A stretch of 39,276 bases of DNA from Flavobacteriales bacterium (GTDB lineage Bacteria > Bacteroidota > Bacteroidia > Flavobacteriales > UBA7430): contig JAQWKY010000034.1 in assembly GCA_029247585.1 (NCBI GenBank), positions 1-39,276 on the forward strand. The letters run 5' to 3'. Made by a program: the position numbers and the translations under genes. Shown in pieces: positions 1-7,208 of this stretch. A model generated the notes under the pieces. The model did no database searches, had not been told where the DNA came from, and saw nothing but the letters and a program-made list of their open reading frames with translations. How positions within the stretch are numbered: the first letter of the stretch is position 1; the number at the start of each line of letters is the position of its first letter.

Positions 1-1002
1 CCCGAAAATGTAGCTTCCTGGGCGGGTAGATTTAATTTGTACCACGGGAAATGGATCATGGGTGCTGAGTATGTGTACAAATACAACGACCCCTCGGCAA
101 CCAATAACTTTATTTACAAAGAAGGTCAAGCACTTTTGGCAAATCTGAGTTATTCTAAAAAAGGTTTTGGTTTCTCTCTGACCGGAAAACGCATTGACAA
201 TATGAGTTTTAACTCCGACAGAAACCTAAAAGGACAGGAAGTAAGCATCAACTATTTACCCGCCTTAACCAAACAACATGCCTACACTTTAGCTACCATT
301 TATCCCTACGGTACAATCGCCAACGGAGAAATGGGCATCCAAACAGAACTAAACTACAAAGTCAAAAAAGGCACATTATTAGGTGGTGAATACGGAATGA
401 GAATTCTTGCGAATTTCTCGAACGCTTACGGCATTCACAAAGCACAAATTGATGAGGACACTGCTCTGGGAGAATCCGGAACACTCGGATACACTTCTGA
501 TTTCTTTAAGGTGGGTGACGAAAAATATTTTCAGGAATTTAGCATCGAATTGTCCCGAAAAATCAATCGCAAACTGAAACTTGTGGGAAGTTACATCAAC
601 ACACATTACAACAGTACAGTTATTGTGGGTTACGACTATCACGGGATGATTAAAGCGAATATTCTTGTATTCGAAACTCAATACAAGTTAAAGCCCAAAC
701 ATTCCGTACGAACCGAAATTCAACATTTAAGTACGGAACAACACGAAGGAAACTGGGCGATGGGATTGATCGAATACACCGTATCTCCACATTATTTCTT
801 TGCCCTACAAAACCTCTACAATTACGGAAACGAAACCAAAAAAATGCACTACCCGAATATTTCGGCAGGATACACTAAAGGCACAACCCGTTTTGCCTTA
901 GGATACGGAAAACAAAGACAGGGAATATTTTGTGTAGGTGGCGTTTGTCGTGAAGTACCCAAATCAAATGGAATTTCTTTAAGTATCACTTCAAGCTTTT
1001 AA
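1..1002 (+). CDS. DUF6029-like outer-membrane protein, C-terminal part (5' truncated)
   Basis: The reading frame is open to the left edge, so the start lies outside the window; the TTG at 37 is only the first internal start-like codon. The visible 334 codons alternate short polar and aromatic stretches typical of an outer-membrane beta-barrel and end in a phenylalanine (SITSSF), as barrel strands do. Near the C-terminus is a CVGGVCR motif followed by PKSNG, which I recall from DUF6029 proteins of Bacteroidota that sit just before Omp28-type lipoproteins. That is also the arrangement here, with a 3-base gap to the next gene. Function is unknown; a surface or outer-membrane role is inferred. 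The family name is from memory of the motif and the context, not from a search. Confidence 0.7.
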   Translation, partial: PENVASWAGRFNLYHGKWIMGAEYVYKYNDPSATNNFIYKEGQALLANLSYSKKGFGFSLTGKRIDNMSFNSDRNLKGQEVSINYLPALTKQHAYTLATIYPYGTIANGEMGIQTELNYKVKKGTLLGGEYGMRILANFSNAYGIHKAQIDEDTALGESGTLGYTSDFFKVGDEKYFQEFSIELSRKINRKLKLVGSYINTHYNSTVIVGYDYHGMIKANILVFETQYKLKPKHSVRTEIQHLSTEQHEGNWAMGLIEYTVSPHYFFALQNLYNYGNETKKMHYPNISAGYTKGTTRFALGYGKQRQGIFCVGGVCREVPKSNGISLSITSSF

Positions 1003-1005
1003 ACC

Positions 1006-1851
1006 ATGAGAAACTTAAAATATCTATTCGCTGTCATCGGTGCATTCTCCATGACCCTTACTTCTTGTGATGTCATTGAAGGTCCATTTACTGAAGATAT
1101 CGTTGTAGGCGAATGTTTAGGGAAATGTAAAAAAATCCTTCTGGAAGACTACACAGGGCACATGTGCGGAAATTGCCCAAAAGCCGCGGAAAAAGCAGCA
1201 GAATTAAAAAGAATTTATGGGGATCAATTGGTCCCGATTGCGGTTCATGCCGGATTTTTCGCCGAACCTTCGGGCTCTTATTTTACAAGTGATTTTAGAA
1301 CTATTGCCGGTGAAGAATGGGACAGTCATTTTGGAATCAGCACTGCTGGAAACCCAAACGGCATGGTAAGCAGAGTCGGATATCCTGAATCGAATCATAT
1401 CTTACAATACTCACAATGGGCGCAAAAAATAGAAGAACGTTTACAAACCAAACCCGAAGCTTATATTGAACTGGATGTAAACTATAACACAACTACACGC
1501 AGTCTCCAGATTTCTACAAAAACTGAAATACTTCAATCCATTTCTGCTCCACTGAGCTTAAACATAGTCTTAACTGAAAGTGGTATTATTGCCTATCAAA
1601 AAGATTATGAAGCAGATCCGGAGAAAATCTCGGACTACAAACACAATCATATGGTTCGGAAAAGTCTTACAGGTACCTGGGGTACAGATTTAGGACAAAC
1701 GAATTACACTAGCGGAGACCTCATCAACAATACATTTCGTGTAAACCTCGAAGAAGAATGGAATACTAAAAATATGTCGGTTGTAGCTTTTCTCTCAAAC
1801 ACAAATACCTACGAAGTTATTCAGGCCGAAGAAATTCACATCACAGAATAA
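1006..1851 (+). CDS. Omp28-related outer-membrane lipoprotein
   Basis: The 281-residue protein starts with a lipoprotein signal peptide whose lipobox ends LTSC, making Cys21 the likely lipidated residue. A thioredoxin-like segment follows, with GHMCGNCPKA at about residues 51-60 (CxxC at Cys54 and Cys57) after a strand ending LLEDYTG, the usual position of a redox pair. The C-terminal half is predicted beta-rich. This pattern matches Omp28-like proteins of Bacteroidota (named after a Porphyromonas surface antigen). It follows the DUF6029-like gene by 3 bases and precedes a small barrel gene by one base, so the three are almost certainly co-transcribed. A thiol-disulfide role at the outer membrane is possible from the CxxC, but enzymatic function is not established. 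Confidence 0.8.
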   Translation: MRNLKYLFAVIGAFSMTLTSCDVIEGPFTEDIVVGECLGKCKKILLEDYTGHMCGNCPKAAEKAAELKRIYGDQLVPIAVHAGFFAEPSGSYFTSDFRTIAGEEWDSHFGISTAGNPNGMVSRVGYPESNHILQYSQWAQKIEERLQTKPEAYIELDVNYNTTTRSLQISTKTEILQSISAPLSLNIVLTESGIIAYQKDYEADPEKISDYKHNHMVRKSLTGTWGTDLGQTNYTSGDLINNTFRVNLEEEWNTKNMSVVAFLSNTNTYEVIQAEEIHITE

Positions 1852-1852
1852 T

Positions 1853-2446
1853 ATGAAAAAGCTGCTCGTACCTATTTTTATTTTATTTACAGGAATCTGT
1901 TCTGCTCAAAATTTTGATGCTGGACTTCTCGTTGGATTCACCACGAGTCAGGTTTCCGGAGATCAATTAGGAGGGTACAACAAACTTGGCACCCGTCTAG
2001 GAGCCTACATAAGTTACCCCATCCAAAAGAAGATGAGTCTGCAAGTAGAAATGCAGTACATCCAAAAAGGAAGTAAGAAACCATACATCAAAAACAGCCC
2101 ACAAACCTATTCTTTTAATCTTCACTACATCGAAGTTCCCATAAGTTTAAACTATCAGATAAAAGAGGGTATTTACATAGAATCAGGGATTGGTACAGGA
2201 TATTTATTTGCGTACAAGGAAGAAAACGAGTACGGAGACATCAACAGCCAAAAGCCGAATCTTTTCGCACTTGATTTCATTTTCGGTGCTCAATATCAAT
2301 TCGATAAAAACATAAAAATCTCACTAAGGATGGGGAACTCCATAATTCCCTTTCGAGGGCATTCCTCTCGGGGTAAACAGGATTTTAATAAGGGTCAATA
2401 TTCTACGCTACTTTCATTAACTTTGCACTATCAAATGAATCGGTAA
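1853..2446 (+). CDS. Small outer-membrane beta-barrel protein
   Basis: This 197-residue protein has a clear Sec signal peptide (MKKLLVPIFILFTGICSAQ) followed by repeated amphipathic strands such as GTRLGAYISYPI and SLQVEMQYIQKGS. It has the glycine and aromatic spacing of the eight-stranded porin-family barrels common in Bacteroidota (OMP_b-brl type). The last strand (LLSLTLHYQMNR) reaches the C-terminus. It starts one base after the Omp28-like gene, and its stop overlaps the ubiX start by one base (TAATG), so it belongs to the same operon. Its specific role is unknown; structural OmpX/OmpW-like or T9SS-associated functions are equally compatible. Confidence 0.75.
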   Translation: MKKLLVPIFILFTGICSAQNFDAGLLVGFTTSQVSGDQLGGYNKLGTRLGAYISYPIQKKMSLQVEMQYIQKGSKKPYIKNSPQTYSFNLHYIEVPISLNYQIKEGIYIESGIGTGYLFAYKEENEYGDINSQKPNLFALDFIFGAQYQFDKNIKISLRMGNSIIPFRGHSSRGKQDFNKGQYSTLLSLTLHYQMNR

Positions 2447-3006
2447 TGAAACACAAAATCATAGTAGCCATTACAGGAGCTAGCGGCTCCATCTACGCTA
2501 AGGTTCTTTTGGACAAGCTCGAAGCACTCAAAAGCCAAATTGATACCGTAGGAATTGTCATGTCTAAAAATGCAAAGGACGTATGGGAATTTGAGTTGGG
2601 CAATGATGCCTACAAAAACTACCCCTTTGATTATTACGAAAAAAACGATTTCATGGCTCCATTTGCATCGGGCTCTGCACAATACAACACCATGATTGTA
2701 GCACCCTGTTCCATGGGTTCCATGGCTCGTATCGCAAGTGGTATTTCTGATGACCTGGTATGTCGAGCTGCAGATGTCATCCTAAAAGAGCGCCGAAAAC
2801 TAATTCTTATTAGTAGAGATACGCCTTTAAATCTGATTCAGATCAACAATATGAAAACAATAACTGAAGCAGGGGGAATCATCATGCCGGCAACACCATC
2901 CTTTTACAGCAAGCCAAATTCTTTTGAAGAACTTGCCGCCACAGTAATCGACAGAGCAATTGATATGTCTGGCCTTAAGCAAGATAGCTACAGGTGGCAA
3001 TCGTAA
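2446..3006 (+). CDS. ubiX: Flavin prenyltransferase UbiX
   Basis: UbiX attaches a dimethylallyl unit to FMN to make prenylated FMN, the cofactor of UbiD-type decarboxylases. The 186-residue length is normal for the family. The N-terminus carries the FMN-binding signature ITGASGSIYA (about residues 9-18), the central region has APCSMGSMARIASGISDDL, and the segment RAADVILKERRKL follows, all diagnostic of UbiX/Pad1. The start codon overlaps the previous stop, implying co-transcription with the outer-membrane genes. This pairing is unusual in function and probably reflects operon packing. No ubiD-like gene is visible in the window. Confidence 0.93.
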   Translation: MKHKIIVAITGASGSIYAKVLLDKLEALKSQIDTVGIVMSKNAKDVWEFELGNDAYKNYPFDYYEKNDFMAPFASGSAQYNTMIVAPCSMGSMARIASGISDDLVCRAADVILKERRKLILISRDTPLNLIQINNMKTITEAGGIIMPATPSFYSKPNSFEELAATVIDRAIDMSGLKQDSYRWQS

Positions 3007-3067
3007 TTGTTGATATTTTTCAAAAATTTTACCCCCCTTAGACACAAACAAAAATTAAAAAATCCTT

Positions 3068-3075
3068 TATATTTG
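3068..3075 (+). promoter_or_regulatory. Bacteroidota-type -7 box (TATATTTG)
   Basis: TATATTTG fits the TAnnTTTG -7 consensus of the Bacteroidota primary sigma factor. It lies 20 bases before the start codon of the 62-residue gene, suggesting that gene has its own promoter separate from the ubiX operon. No convincing -33 TTTG partner is visible. Confidence 0.5.
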
Positions 3076-3095
3076 AATTACTTTAAAAATGATCT

Positions 3096-3284
3096 ATGCT
3101 AGAATTTTGCAAAAACGTACTTCAGAAGGTCAGTTTTGATGACATCTTGTTTAAAAAAGAATTAACAAAGTCATTACAGTGGGTTAACGAAGCTGACGCC
3201 GAAAGCTTACGAACATGGTGTTTAAAAATGTACGGCAATAAATACGCCGATATCATTCAGCAAGCTTTTGAAACTATTTCCTAA
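3096..3284 (+). CDS. Small conserved-looking protein, 62 residues
   Basis: A 62-residue protein with no signal peptide or membrane segment, rich in helix formers. It begins MLEFCKNVLQKVSFD and contains FKKELTKSL and LRTWCLKMYGNKY. I believe very similar small proteins occur widely in Flavobacteriia and Cytophagia, but I cannot name a family or function. Support for it being real comes from a -7 box 20 bases upstream, a strong hairpin-plus-T-run terminator that begins within its stop codon, and coding-like composition. The two cysteines (Cys5 and Cys43) are too few to suggest a metal site by themselves. Confidence 0.7.
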   Translation: MLEFCKNVLQKVSFDDILFKKELTKSLQWVNEADAESLRTWCLKMYGNKYADIIQQAFETIS

Positions 3285-3323
3285 AGAGAAGATTTTTTTT
3301 ACTTAAATTCTTCTCTTTTTTTT
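3283..3323 (+). terminator. Rho-independent terminator
   Basis: A perfect 10-base stem, AAAGAGAAGA at 3283-3292 pairing with TCTTCTCTTT at 3309-3318, encloses a 16-base AT-rich loop and runs into a T tract ending at 3323. The left arm begins inside the stop codon of the 62-residue gene. There is no matching T run on the other strand, so it should act mainly on + strand transcripts and shield the convergent ruvB gene. Confidence 0.75.
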
Positions 3324-3329
3324 GTGGGG

Positions 3330-4352
3330 CTAAAACAAATTCATTCCACGGTCGTGGTAAACCCTACCAAGATGTTTGTAGGCGGCTTCGGTGGCCATCC
3401 TACCTCTTTGAGTCCTGACAATATAGCCCTCTTGAATTAAATAAGGCTCATAAACCTCTTCTAAAGTTGCCGCTTTTTCACTTACTGCCGTAGCAATGGT
3501 CCCCACTCCTACAGGGCCACCCTTAAACTTATCAATGATGGTTTTAAGAATCATAATATCCATCTCATCTAAACCTTTCTTGTCGACTTTAAGCGCGTCC
3601 AGTGCAATATTCGTAATGGACATATCAATATGACCTGTTCCTTTAATTTGAGCAAAATCTCGTACTCTACGTAACAAGGCATTTGCAATTCGTGGGGTTC
3701 CCCGACTTCTACCTGCAATCTCTGCTGCAGCCTCAAAATCTATGGGAACGTCTAATATTCCTGCCGATCGATCGACAATTTTTGACAACAACTCCGCATC
3801 GTAATACTCCAAGCGAGAATTTATTCCAAAACGAGCCCTTAAGGGTGCTGTTAGTAAACCCGACCTGGTTGTCGCTCCAACAAGTGTGAATGGATTTAGT
3901 TGAATTTGGACGGAACGTGCATTGGGTCCAGACTCGATTAAAATATCAATTTTAAAATCTTCCATTGCAGAGTAAAGATACTCTTCGACAATAGGAGACA
4001 AACGATGTATTTCGTCAATAAACAAAACATCGCGTTCCTCAAGATTTGTTAATAATCCAGCTAAATCTCCAGGCTTATCTAAAACAGGTCCCGAAGTAAC
4101 TTTCATTCCGACACCCAACTCATTGGCTATAATGCCCGCCAGCGTAGTTTTACCTAGACCTGGAGGCCCGTGTAAAAGAACGTGATCAAGAGCATCCCCT
4201 CGTTGGTTTGAGGCGGAAACAAAAATCTCCAAATTATCAACCACTTTCTGTTGCCCCGAAAAATCATCAAAAGCTACCGGTCGTAACTTGATTTCAAACT
4301 CATTTTCATCGGCACCAAAATCTTCTGAAGAAGCGTCTAAATTTTCATTCAT
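3330..4352 (-). CDS. ruvB: Holliday junction branch migration helicase RuvB
   Basis: RuvB is the hexameric AAA+ motor that, with RuvA, drives branch migration of Holliday junctions. The 340-residue protein has the RuvB-type N-terminus ([12 protein letters not shown]), Walker A GPPGLGKT at residues 62-69, Walker B DEIH at 113-116, sensor region GATTRSGLL, and the C-terminal winged-helix end with [13 protein letters not shown]. Length and motifs are complete. ruvC lies 1.3 kb away on the opposite strand and ruvA is not in the window, so the ruv genes are not in one operon here. A -7 box sits only five bases before the ATG. Confidence 0.97.
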   Translation of the reverse strand: MNENLDASSEDFGADENEFEIKLRPVAFDDFSGQQKVVDNLEIFVSASNQRGDALDHVLLHGPPGLGKTTLAGIIANELGVGMKVTSGPVLDKPGDLAGLLTNLEERDVLFIDEIHRLSPIVEEYLYSAMEDFKIDILIESGPNARSVQIQLNPFTLVGATTRSGLLTAPLRARFGINSRLEYYDAELLSKIVDRSAGILDVPIDFEAAAEIAGRSRGTPRIANALLRRVRDFAQIKGTGHIDMSITNIALDALKVDKKGLDEMDIMILKTIIDKFKGGPVGVGTIATAVSEKAATLEEVYEPYLIQEGYIVRTQRGRMATEAAYKHLGRVYHDRGMNLF

Positions 4353-4357
4353 AGAAA

Positions 4358-4365
4358 CAAATGTA
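4358..4365 (-). promoter_or_regulatory. -7 box (TACATTTG) abutting ruvB
   Basis: Read on the minus strand, TACATTTG matches TAnnTTTG. Only five bases (TTTCT) separate it from the ruvB ATG, so a transcript started at the usual distance would have almost no 5' leader. An alternative is that the true promoter is further upstream and this is a chance match. Confidence 0.45.
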
Positions 4366-4453
4366 GCTAAATTAAGGGGCAGAAAGTTAAAGATTTACAA
4401 ACTTTCTGTACTCAAACAATTCGAAAAGTAATTCGCTCCGTTCATCAAAAAGA

Positions 4454-5500
4454 CTAATCTCTTACTTCAAGTTTTTCTCTTAACATATTTCCCACCAACA
4501 TGAGGGCAAAAACCAAAAACATAATTGCCAATCCTGGAGCTAAAGCCAAATAAGCTTTATCTAAAATAATGTAAGCGTAGTGATTTTTTATCATAGCTCC
4601 CCATGAGGGCATAGGTGCTTGCGCACCGATTCCCAAAAAACTTAGCCCTGCCTCAATCAATATTGCAGAAGCAAAATTAGCAGCGGAAATAACTACAATT
4701 GGGCCCATTACATTAGGTAAAATATGACGGAACATGATTCTTAAATCTCCAAAACCTAAAACTTTAGCTGCTTGGATGTATTCTTTTTGTTTTAGACTCA
4801 TTACTTGCCCTCTGACCACGCGGGCTACTTCGACCCACATACTTAGTCCTACTGCAATAAAAACCTGCCAGAAGCCCTTTCCTAGAGCCAAACTGATAGC
4901 AATAACCATTAATAATGTAGGCACAGACCAAACGACATGAACAAACCACATGACTACTTTATCAACCCAAGATCCATAAAAGCCCGAAATGAGTCCTAAA
5001 GCGATACCTATTACCAAAGAGATAAAGACCGAAATAAAACCTACCGCCAAAGAAATCCGGGTACCCACCATCAACCTACTCAGAAGGTCTCTTCCGTATT
5101 TATCCGTCCCTAAATAAAACTTTCTTTTATAGGATACAGATATTGGGTTTTTACCTGCCAATTGAACAAAGGGCATCTCCTTTTGATAAAAAGAACCGTA
5201 AGGAGTATAAAGTAATTGCCCATTTTTTATTTCGAAAGAACTTACCGGAATAGCAGCATTCGCTTTCTTTTCTCCATAGATAAGTCGCTGTAAAAATGAG
5301 TTTTGCTGCTTTGTACGTTCTTTTAATTTTATAAATGTTACCTCAGAACCAGGCGGCAAGGTACTCAGCTCCAAATGCATTTCATTGGCATAAGGGCTCT
5401 TGTCTGGAGCAATAAAGTATACAAATACTGCAACAAATAAGCTGACTGCAATAATTGCAATACCTACAAAGCCAGGGATGTGAATTTTTTGACGTTTCAT
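4454..5500 (-). CDS. ABC transporter permease, OppC/DppC family
   Basis: An inner-membrane permease of the oligopeptide/dipeptide/nickel class. The 348-residue protein has a first membrane helix at about residues 10-30, the family hallmark LGTDKYGRDLLSRL at about 129-142, four to five further helices, the EAA coupling loop (EYIQAAKVLGFGDLRIMFRH) that contacts the ATPase, and the conserved GLSFLGIGAQAPMPSWG segment. It is about 45 residues longer than E. coli OppC, the extra length lying between the first helix and LGTD, as a probable periplasmic insertion. No partner permease, ATPase or binding protein gene is adjacent. The substrate cannot be told from sequence. Confidence 0.9.
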   Translation of the reverse strand: MKRQKIHIPGFVGIAIIAVSLFVAVFVYFIAPDKSPYANEMHLELSTLPPGSEVTFIKLKERTKQQNSFLQRLIYGEKKANAAIPVSSFEIKNGQLLYTPYGSFYQKEMPFVQLAGKNPISVSYKRKFYLGTDKYGRDLLSRLMVGTRISLAVGFISVFISLVIGIALGLISGFYGSWVDKVVMWFVHVVWSVPTLLMVIAISLALGKGFWQVFIAVGLSMWVEVARVVRGQVMSLKQKEYIQAAKVLGFGDLRIMFRHILPNVMGPIVVISAANFASAILIEAGLSFLGIGAQAPMPSWGAMIKNHYAYIILDKAYLALAPGLAIMFLVFALMLVGNMLREKLEVRD

Positions 5501-5660
5501 TCGGAGCGTAATGGCTTAAAACTACAAAATATATAGGTATTGAATACGGTTCTTATGAATTGAAAATTGGCCTGTAAGAATTGCAAACGGATTAGGTATC
5601 TAATTGTACAAAGAGTATATTTATCAAGCTCCACAAACAACAGGATAAAACAACCGCCCA

Positions 5661-6215
5661 TTGAGTAAAGAAAAGATCATACTAGGAATAGACCCAGGGA
5701 CAAGCATCATGGGGTTTGGGCTTATTAAGAAAAAGGGATCCTCCTTTGAAATGATTATGATGGATGTACTTATTCTAAATAAAGTCAAAGATCCCTACTT
5801 AAAACTCCAAAAAGTTTTTCAAAAAACACTGGCTATAATTGACCATTATCATCCCGACGAAGTTGCCTTGGAAGCCCCTTTCTTTGGTAAAAATGTTCAA
5901 TCGATGTTAAAGCTAGGTCGGGCACAAGGAGTAGCCATGGCAGCCGCCCTTCAAAGGGAAATTCCTGTTACAGAATATGCTCCCTTGAAAATTAAAAAAG
6001 CCATCACGGGCAGAGGGTCTGCTTCCAAAGAGCAAGTTGCTGGAATGCTTATGCAACTATTAAAGCTGAAAGACATGCCAAAATACTTGGATGCCACTGA
6101 TGGACTTGCTGCAGCTGTTTGTCATGGATTGCAAAATGGGACTTCAGGATCAAAAAAAAGCTATTCCTCCTGGTCTAATTTTATTAAGGATAATAAAGAT
6201 CGAATTGATAATTGA
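5661..6215 (+). CDS. ruvC: Crossover junction endodeoxyribonuclease RuvC
   Basis: RuvC cuts Holliday junctions resolved with RuvAB. The 184-residue protein shows the RNase H-like fold signature LGIDPGTSIMGFG and the four catalytic acids at expected spacing: Asp11, Glu71 (in ALEAPFFGKN), and Asp144 and Asp147 (in DATDGLAAA). The start is TTG at 5661; no ATG precedes the catalytic GIDPGT at the right distance, and the N-terminal length fits the family. It is transcribed towards the HIT gene and ends 28 bases from it. The weak match TATATTTA about 40 bases upstream could be its promoter. Confidence 0.95.
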   Translation: MSKEKIILGIDPGTSIMGFGLIKKKGSSFEMIMMDVLILNKVKDPYLKLQKVFQKTLAIIDHYHPDEVALEAPFFGKNVQSMLKLGRAQGVAMAAALQREIPVTEYAPLKIKKAITGRGSASKEQVAGMLMQLLKLKDMPKYLDATDGLAAAVCHGLQNGTSGSKKSYSSWSNFIKDNKDRIDN

Positions 6216-6232
6216 TAATTGTCAATTGACAA
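6203..6232. repeat. Short AATTG-rich repeat with 14-base palindrome
   Basis: Two tandem AATTGAT units lead into the perfect gapless palindrome TTGTCAATTGACAA (6219-6232). It spans the ruvC stop and the gap to the convergent HIT gene. Similar AATTGTCAATTG strings recur in intergenic regions of many Bacteroidota genomes, to my knowledge. It lacks a T run, so it is not a standard terminator. Confidence 0.5.
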
Positions 6233-6243
6233 CTGGCCACCAA

Positions 6244-6636
6244 TTAAAACTTAGCCTTGATATTCTCAGCAATAGCACTCAATTCTTCGGATTCTAATTT
6301 CAATTTAGGTTTTGAAAAATTGATGTCCTCTACCGATTGAAGCGGGATTAAATGAATATGAGCATGTGGCACTTCCAATCCAATAACAGCAATGCCTACC
6401 TTCTTACAGGGAATCGATTTTTCTATGGCACGAGCAACTTCCTTAGCAAAAACCCATAAATTGGCATACTCTTGATTTTCAACATCAAAAATAGAATCGG
6501 TTTCTGTTTTTGGAATCACCAAAACATGCCCCTTAGCAAGTGGGAATACATCCAAAAAAGCTAAAAAATGATCCGTTTCTGCAATCTTATGACAAGGTAT
6601 TTCTCCTTGAACAATCTTTGTAAAAATACTGGCCAT
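6244..6636 (-). CDS. HIT family protein (HinT-like)
   Basis: A 130-residue histidine-triad nucleotide-binding protein. The triad HAHIH is at residues 91-95 followed by LIPL, and the N-terminus MASIFTKIVQGEIPCHKI plus the GHVLVIPK segment are standard for HinT-type phosphoramidases, which hydrolyse AMP-linked substrates. It follows greA with a one-base TAATG overlap and is therefore translated from the same transcript; greA-HIT pairing is common in Bacteroidota. Nothing is truncated. Confidence 0.95.
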   Translation of the reverse strand: MASIFTKIVQGEIPCHKIAETDHFLAFLDVFPLAKGHVLVIPKTETDSIFDVENQEYANLWVFAKEVARAIEKSIPCKKVGIAVIGLEVPHAHIHLIPLQSVEDINFSKPKLKLESEELSAIAENIKAKF

Positions 6637-7109
6637 TATCTAGAAATCTCTAAAATTTCAAACTTTACTAAGCCCGCTGGAACTTGTATTTCTGCTATTT
6701 CACCAACCTTTTTACCTAACAAACCTGTTCCTATAGGTGAATTCACCGAAATCTTACCTGTCTTGATGTCAGCCTCTGTTTCTGCCACCAAAGTAAAAGT
6801 CATTTCTGCTTTTGTATTTAAGTTTTTAATCTTCACAATAGATAATGCAAGTACTTTATCTGTGTCTAGCTGAGATTCATCTATAACACGCGCACCTGAA
6901 TACATTTCTTCGAGTTTCGCAATCTTCATTTCGAGCATACCTTGCGCCTCTTTAGCCGCATCATATTCGGCGTTCTCAGACAAATCCCCTTTATCTCTAG
7001 CTTCGGCTATTTGTTGCGATATACTAGGTCGTTCAACAAATTTCAAATGATCAAGCTCCTCTTTCAACTTCTTAAGTCCCTCTTCTGTGTAGTATGAAAC
7101 TGTAGACAT
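6636..7109 (-). CDS. greA: Transcription elongation factor GreA
   Basis: GreA rescues backtracked RNA polymerase by stimulating transcript cleavage. The 157-residue protein has the N-terminal coiled coil beginning YYTEEGLKKLKEEL, the tip motif ARDKGDLSENAEYDAAKEAQ carrying the acidic residues that enter the polymerase channel, and the C-terminal FKBP-like domain with SPIGTGLLGKKVGE. Length is normal. The HIT gene follows with overlap. Upstream on the same strand are a terminator for the PorV-like gene and a possible -7 box beyond it. Confidence 0.97.
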   Translation of the reverse strand: MSTVSYYTEEGLKKLKEELDHLKFVERPSISQQIAEARDKGDLSENAEYDAAKEAQGMLEMKIAKLEEMYSGARVIDESQLDTDKVLALSIVKIKNLNTKAEMTFTLVAETEADIKTGKISVNSPIGTGLLGKKVGEIAEIQVPAGLVKFEILEISR

Positions 7110-7138
7110 AATTAAAAAATTTAGTTTATCTAAATAAC

Positions 7139-7167
7139 AAAAAAAGAAGACTCTATGAGTCCTCTTT
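7139..7167 (-). terminator. Terminator behind the PorV/PorQ-family gene
   Basis: On the minus strand the arms AAAGA-GGACTC and GAGTC-TTCTTT form an 11-base stem with one mismatch around a 3-base loop, followed by seven T residues. It lies 42 bases beyond the stop of the PorV-like gene and so closes the three-gene 7.2-16.1 kb block. A TAAATTTG box (7171-7178, minus) lies just upstream of it, so if that box drives greA the hairpin would sit in the greA leader. Confidence 0.65.
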
Positions 7168-7208
7168 ATGCAAATTTATAAATATTCCTCTAAAAAAGAA
7201 GAGAATTC

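Noticed and set aside
379-681. 100-codon minus-strand frame inside the first barrel gene
   Set aside because: Fully contained in a gene with strong family motifs; no promoter or protein signature.
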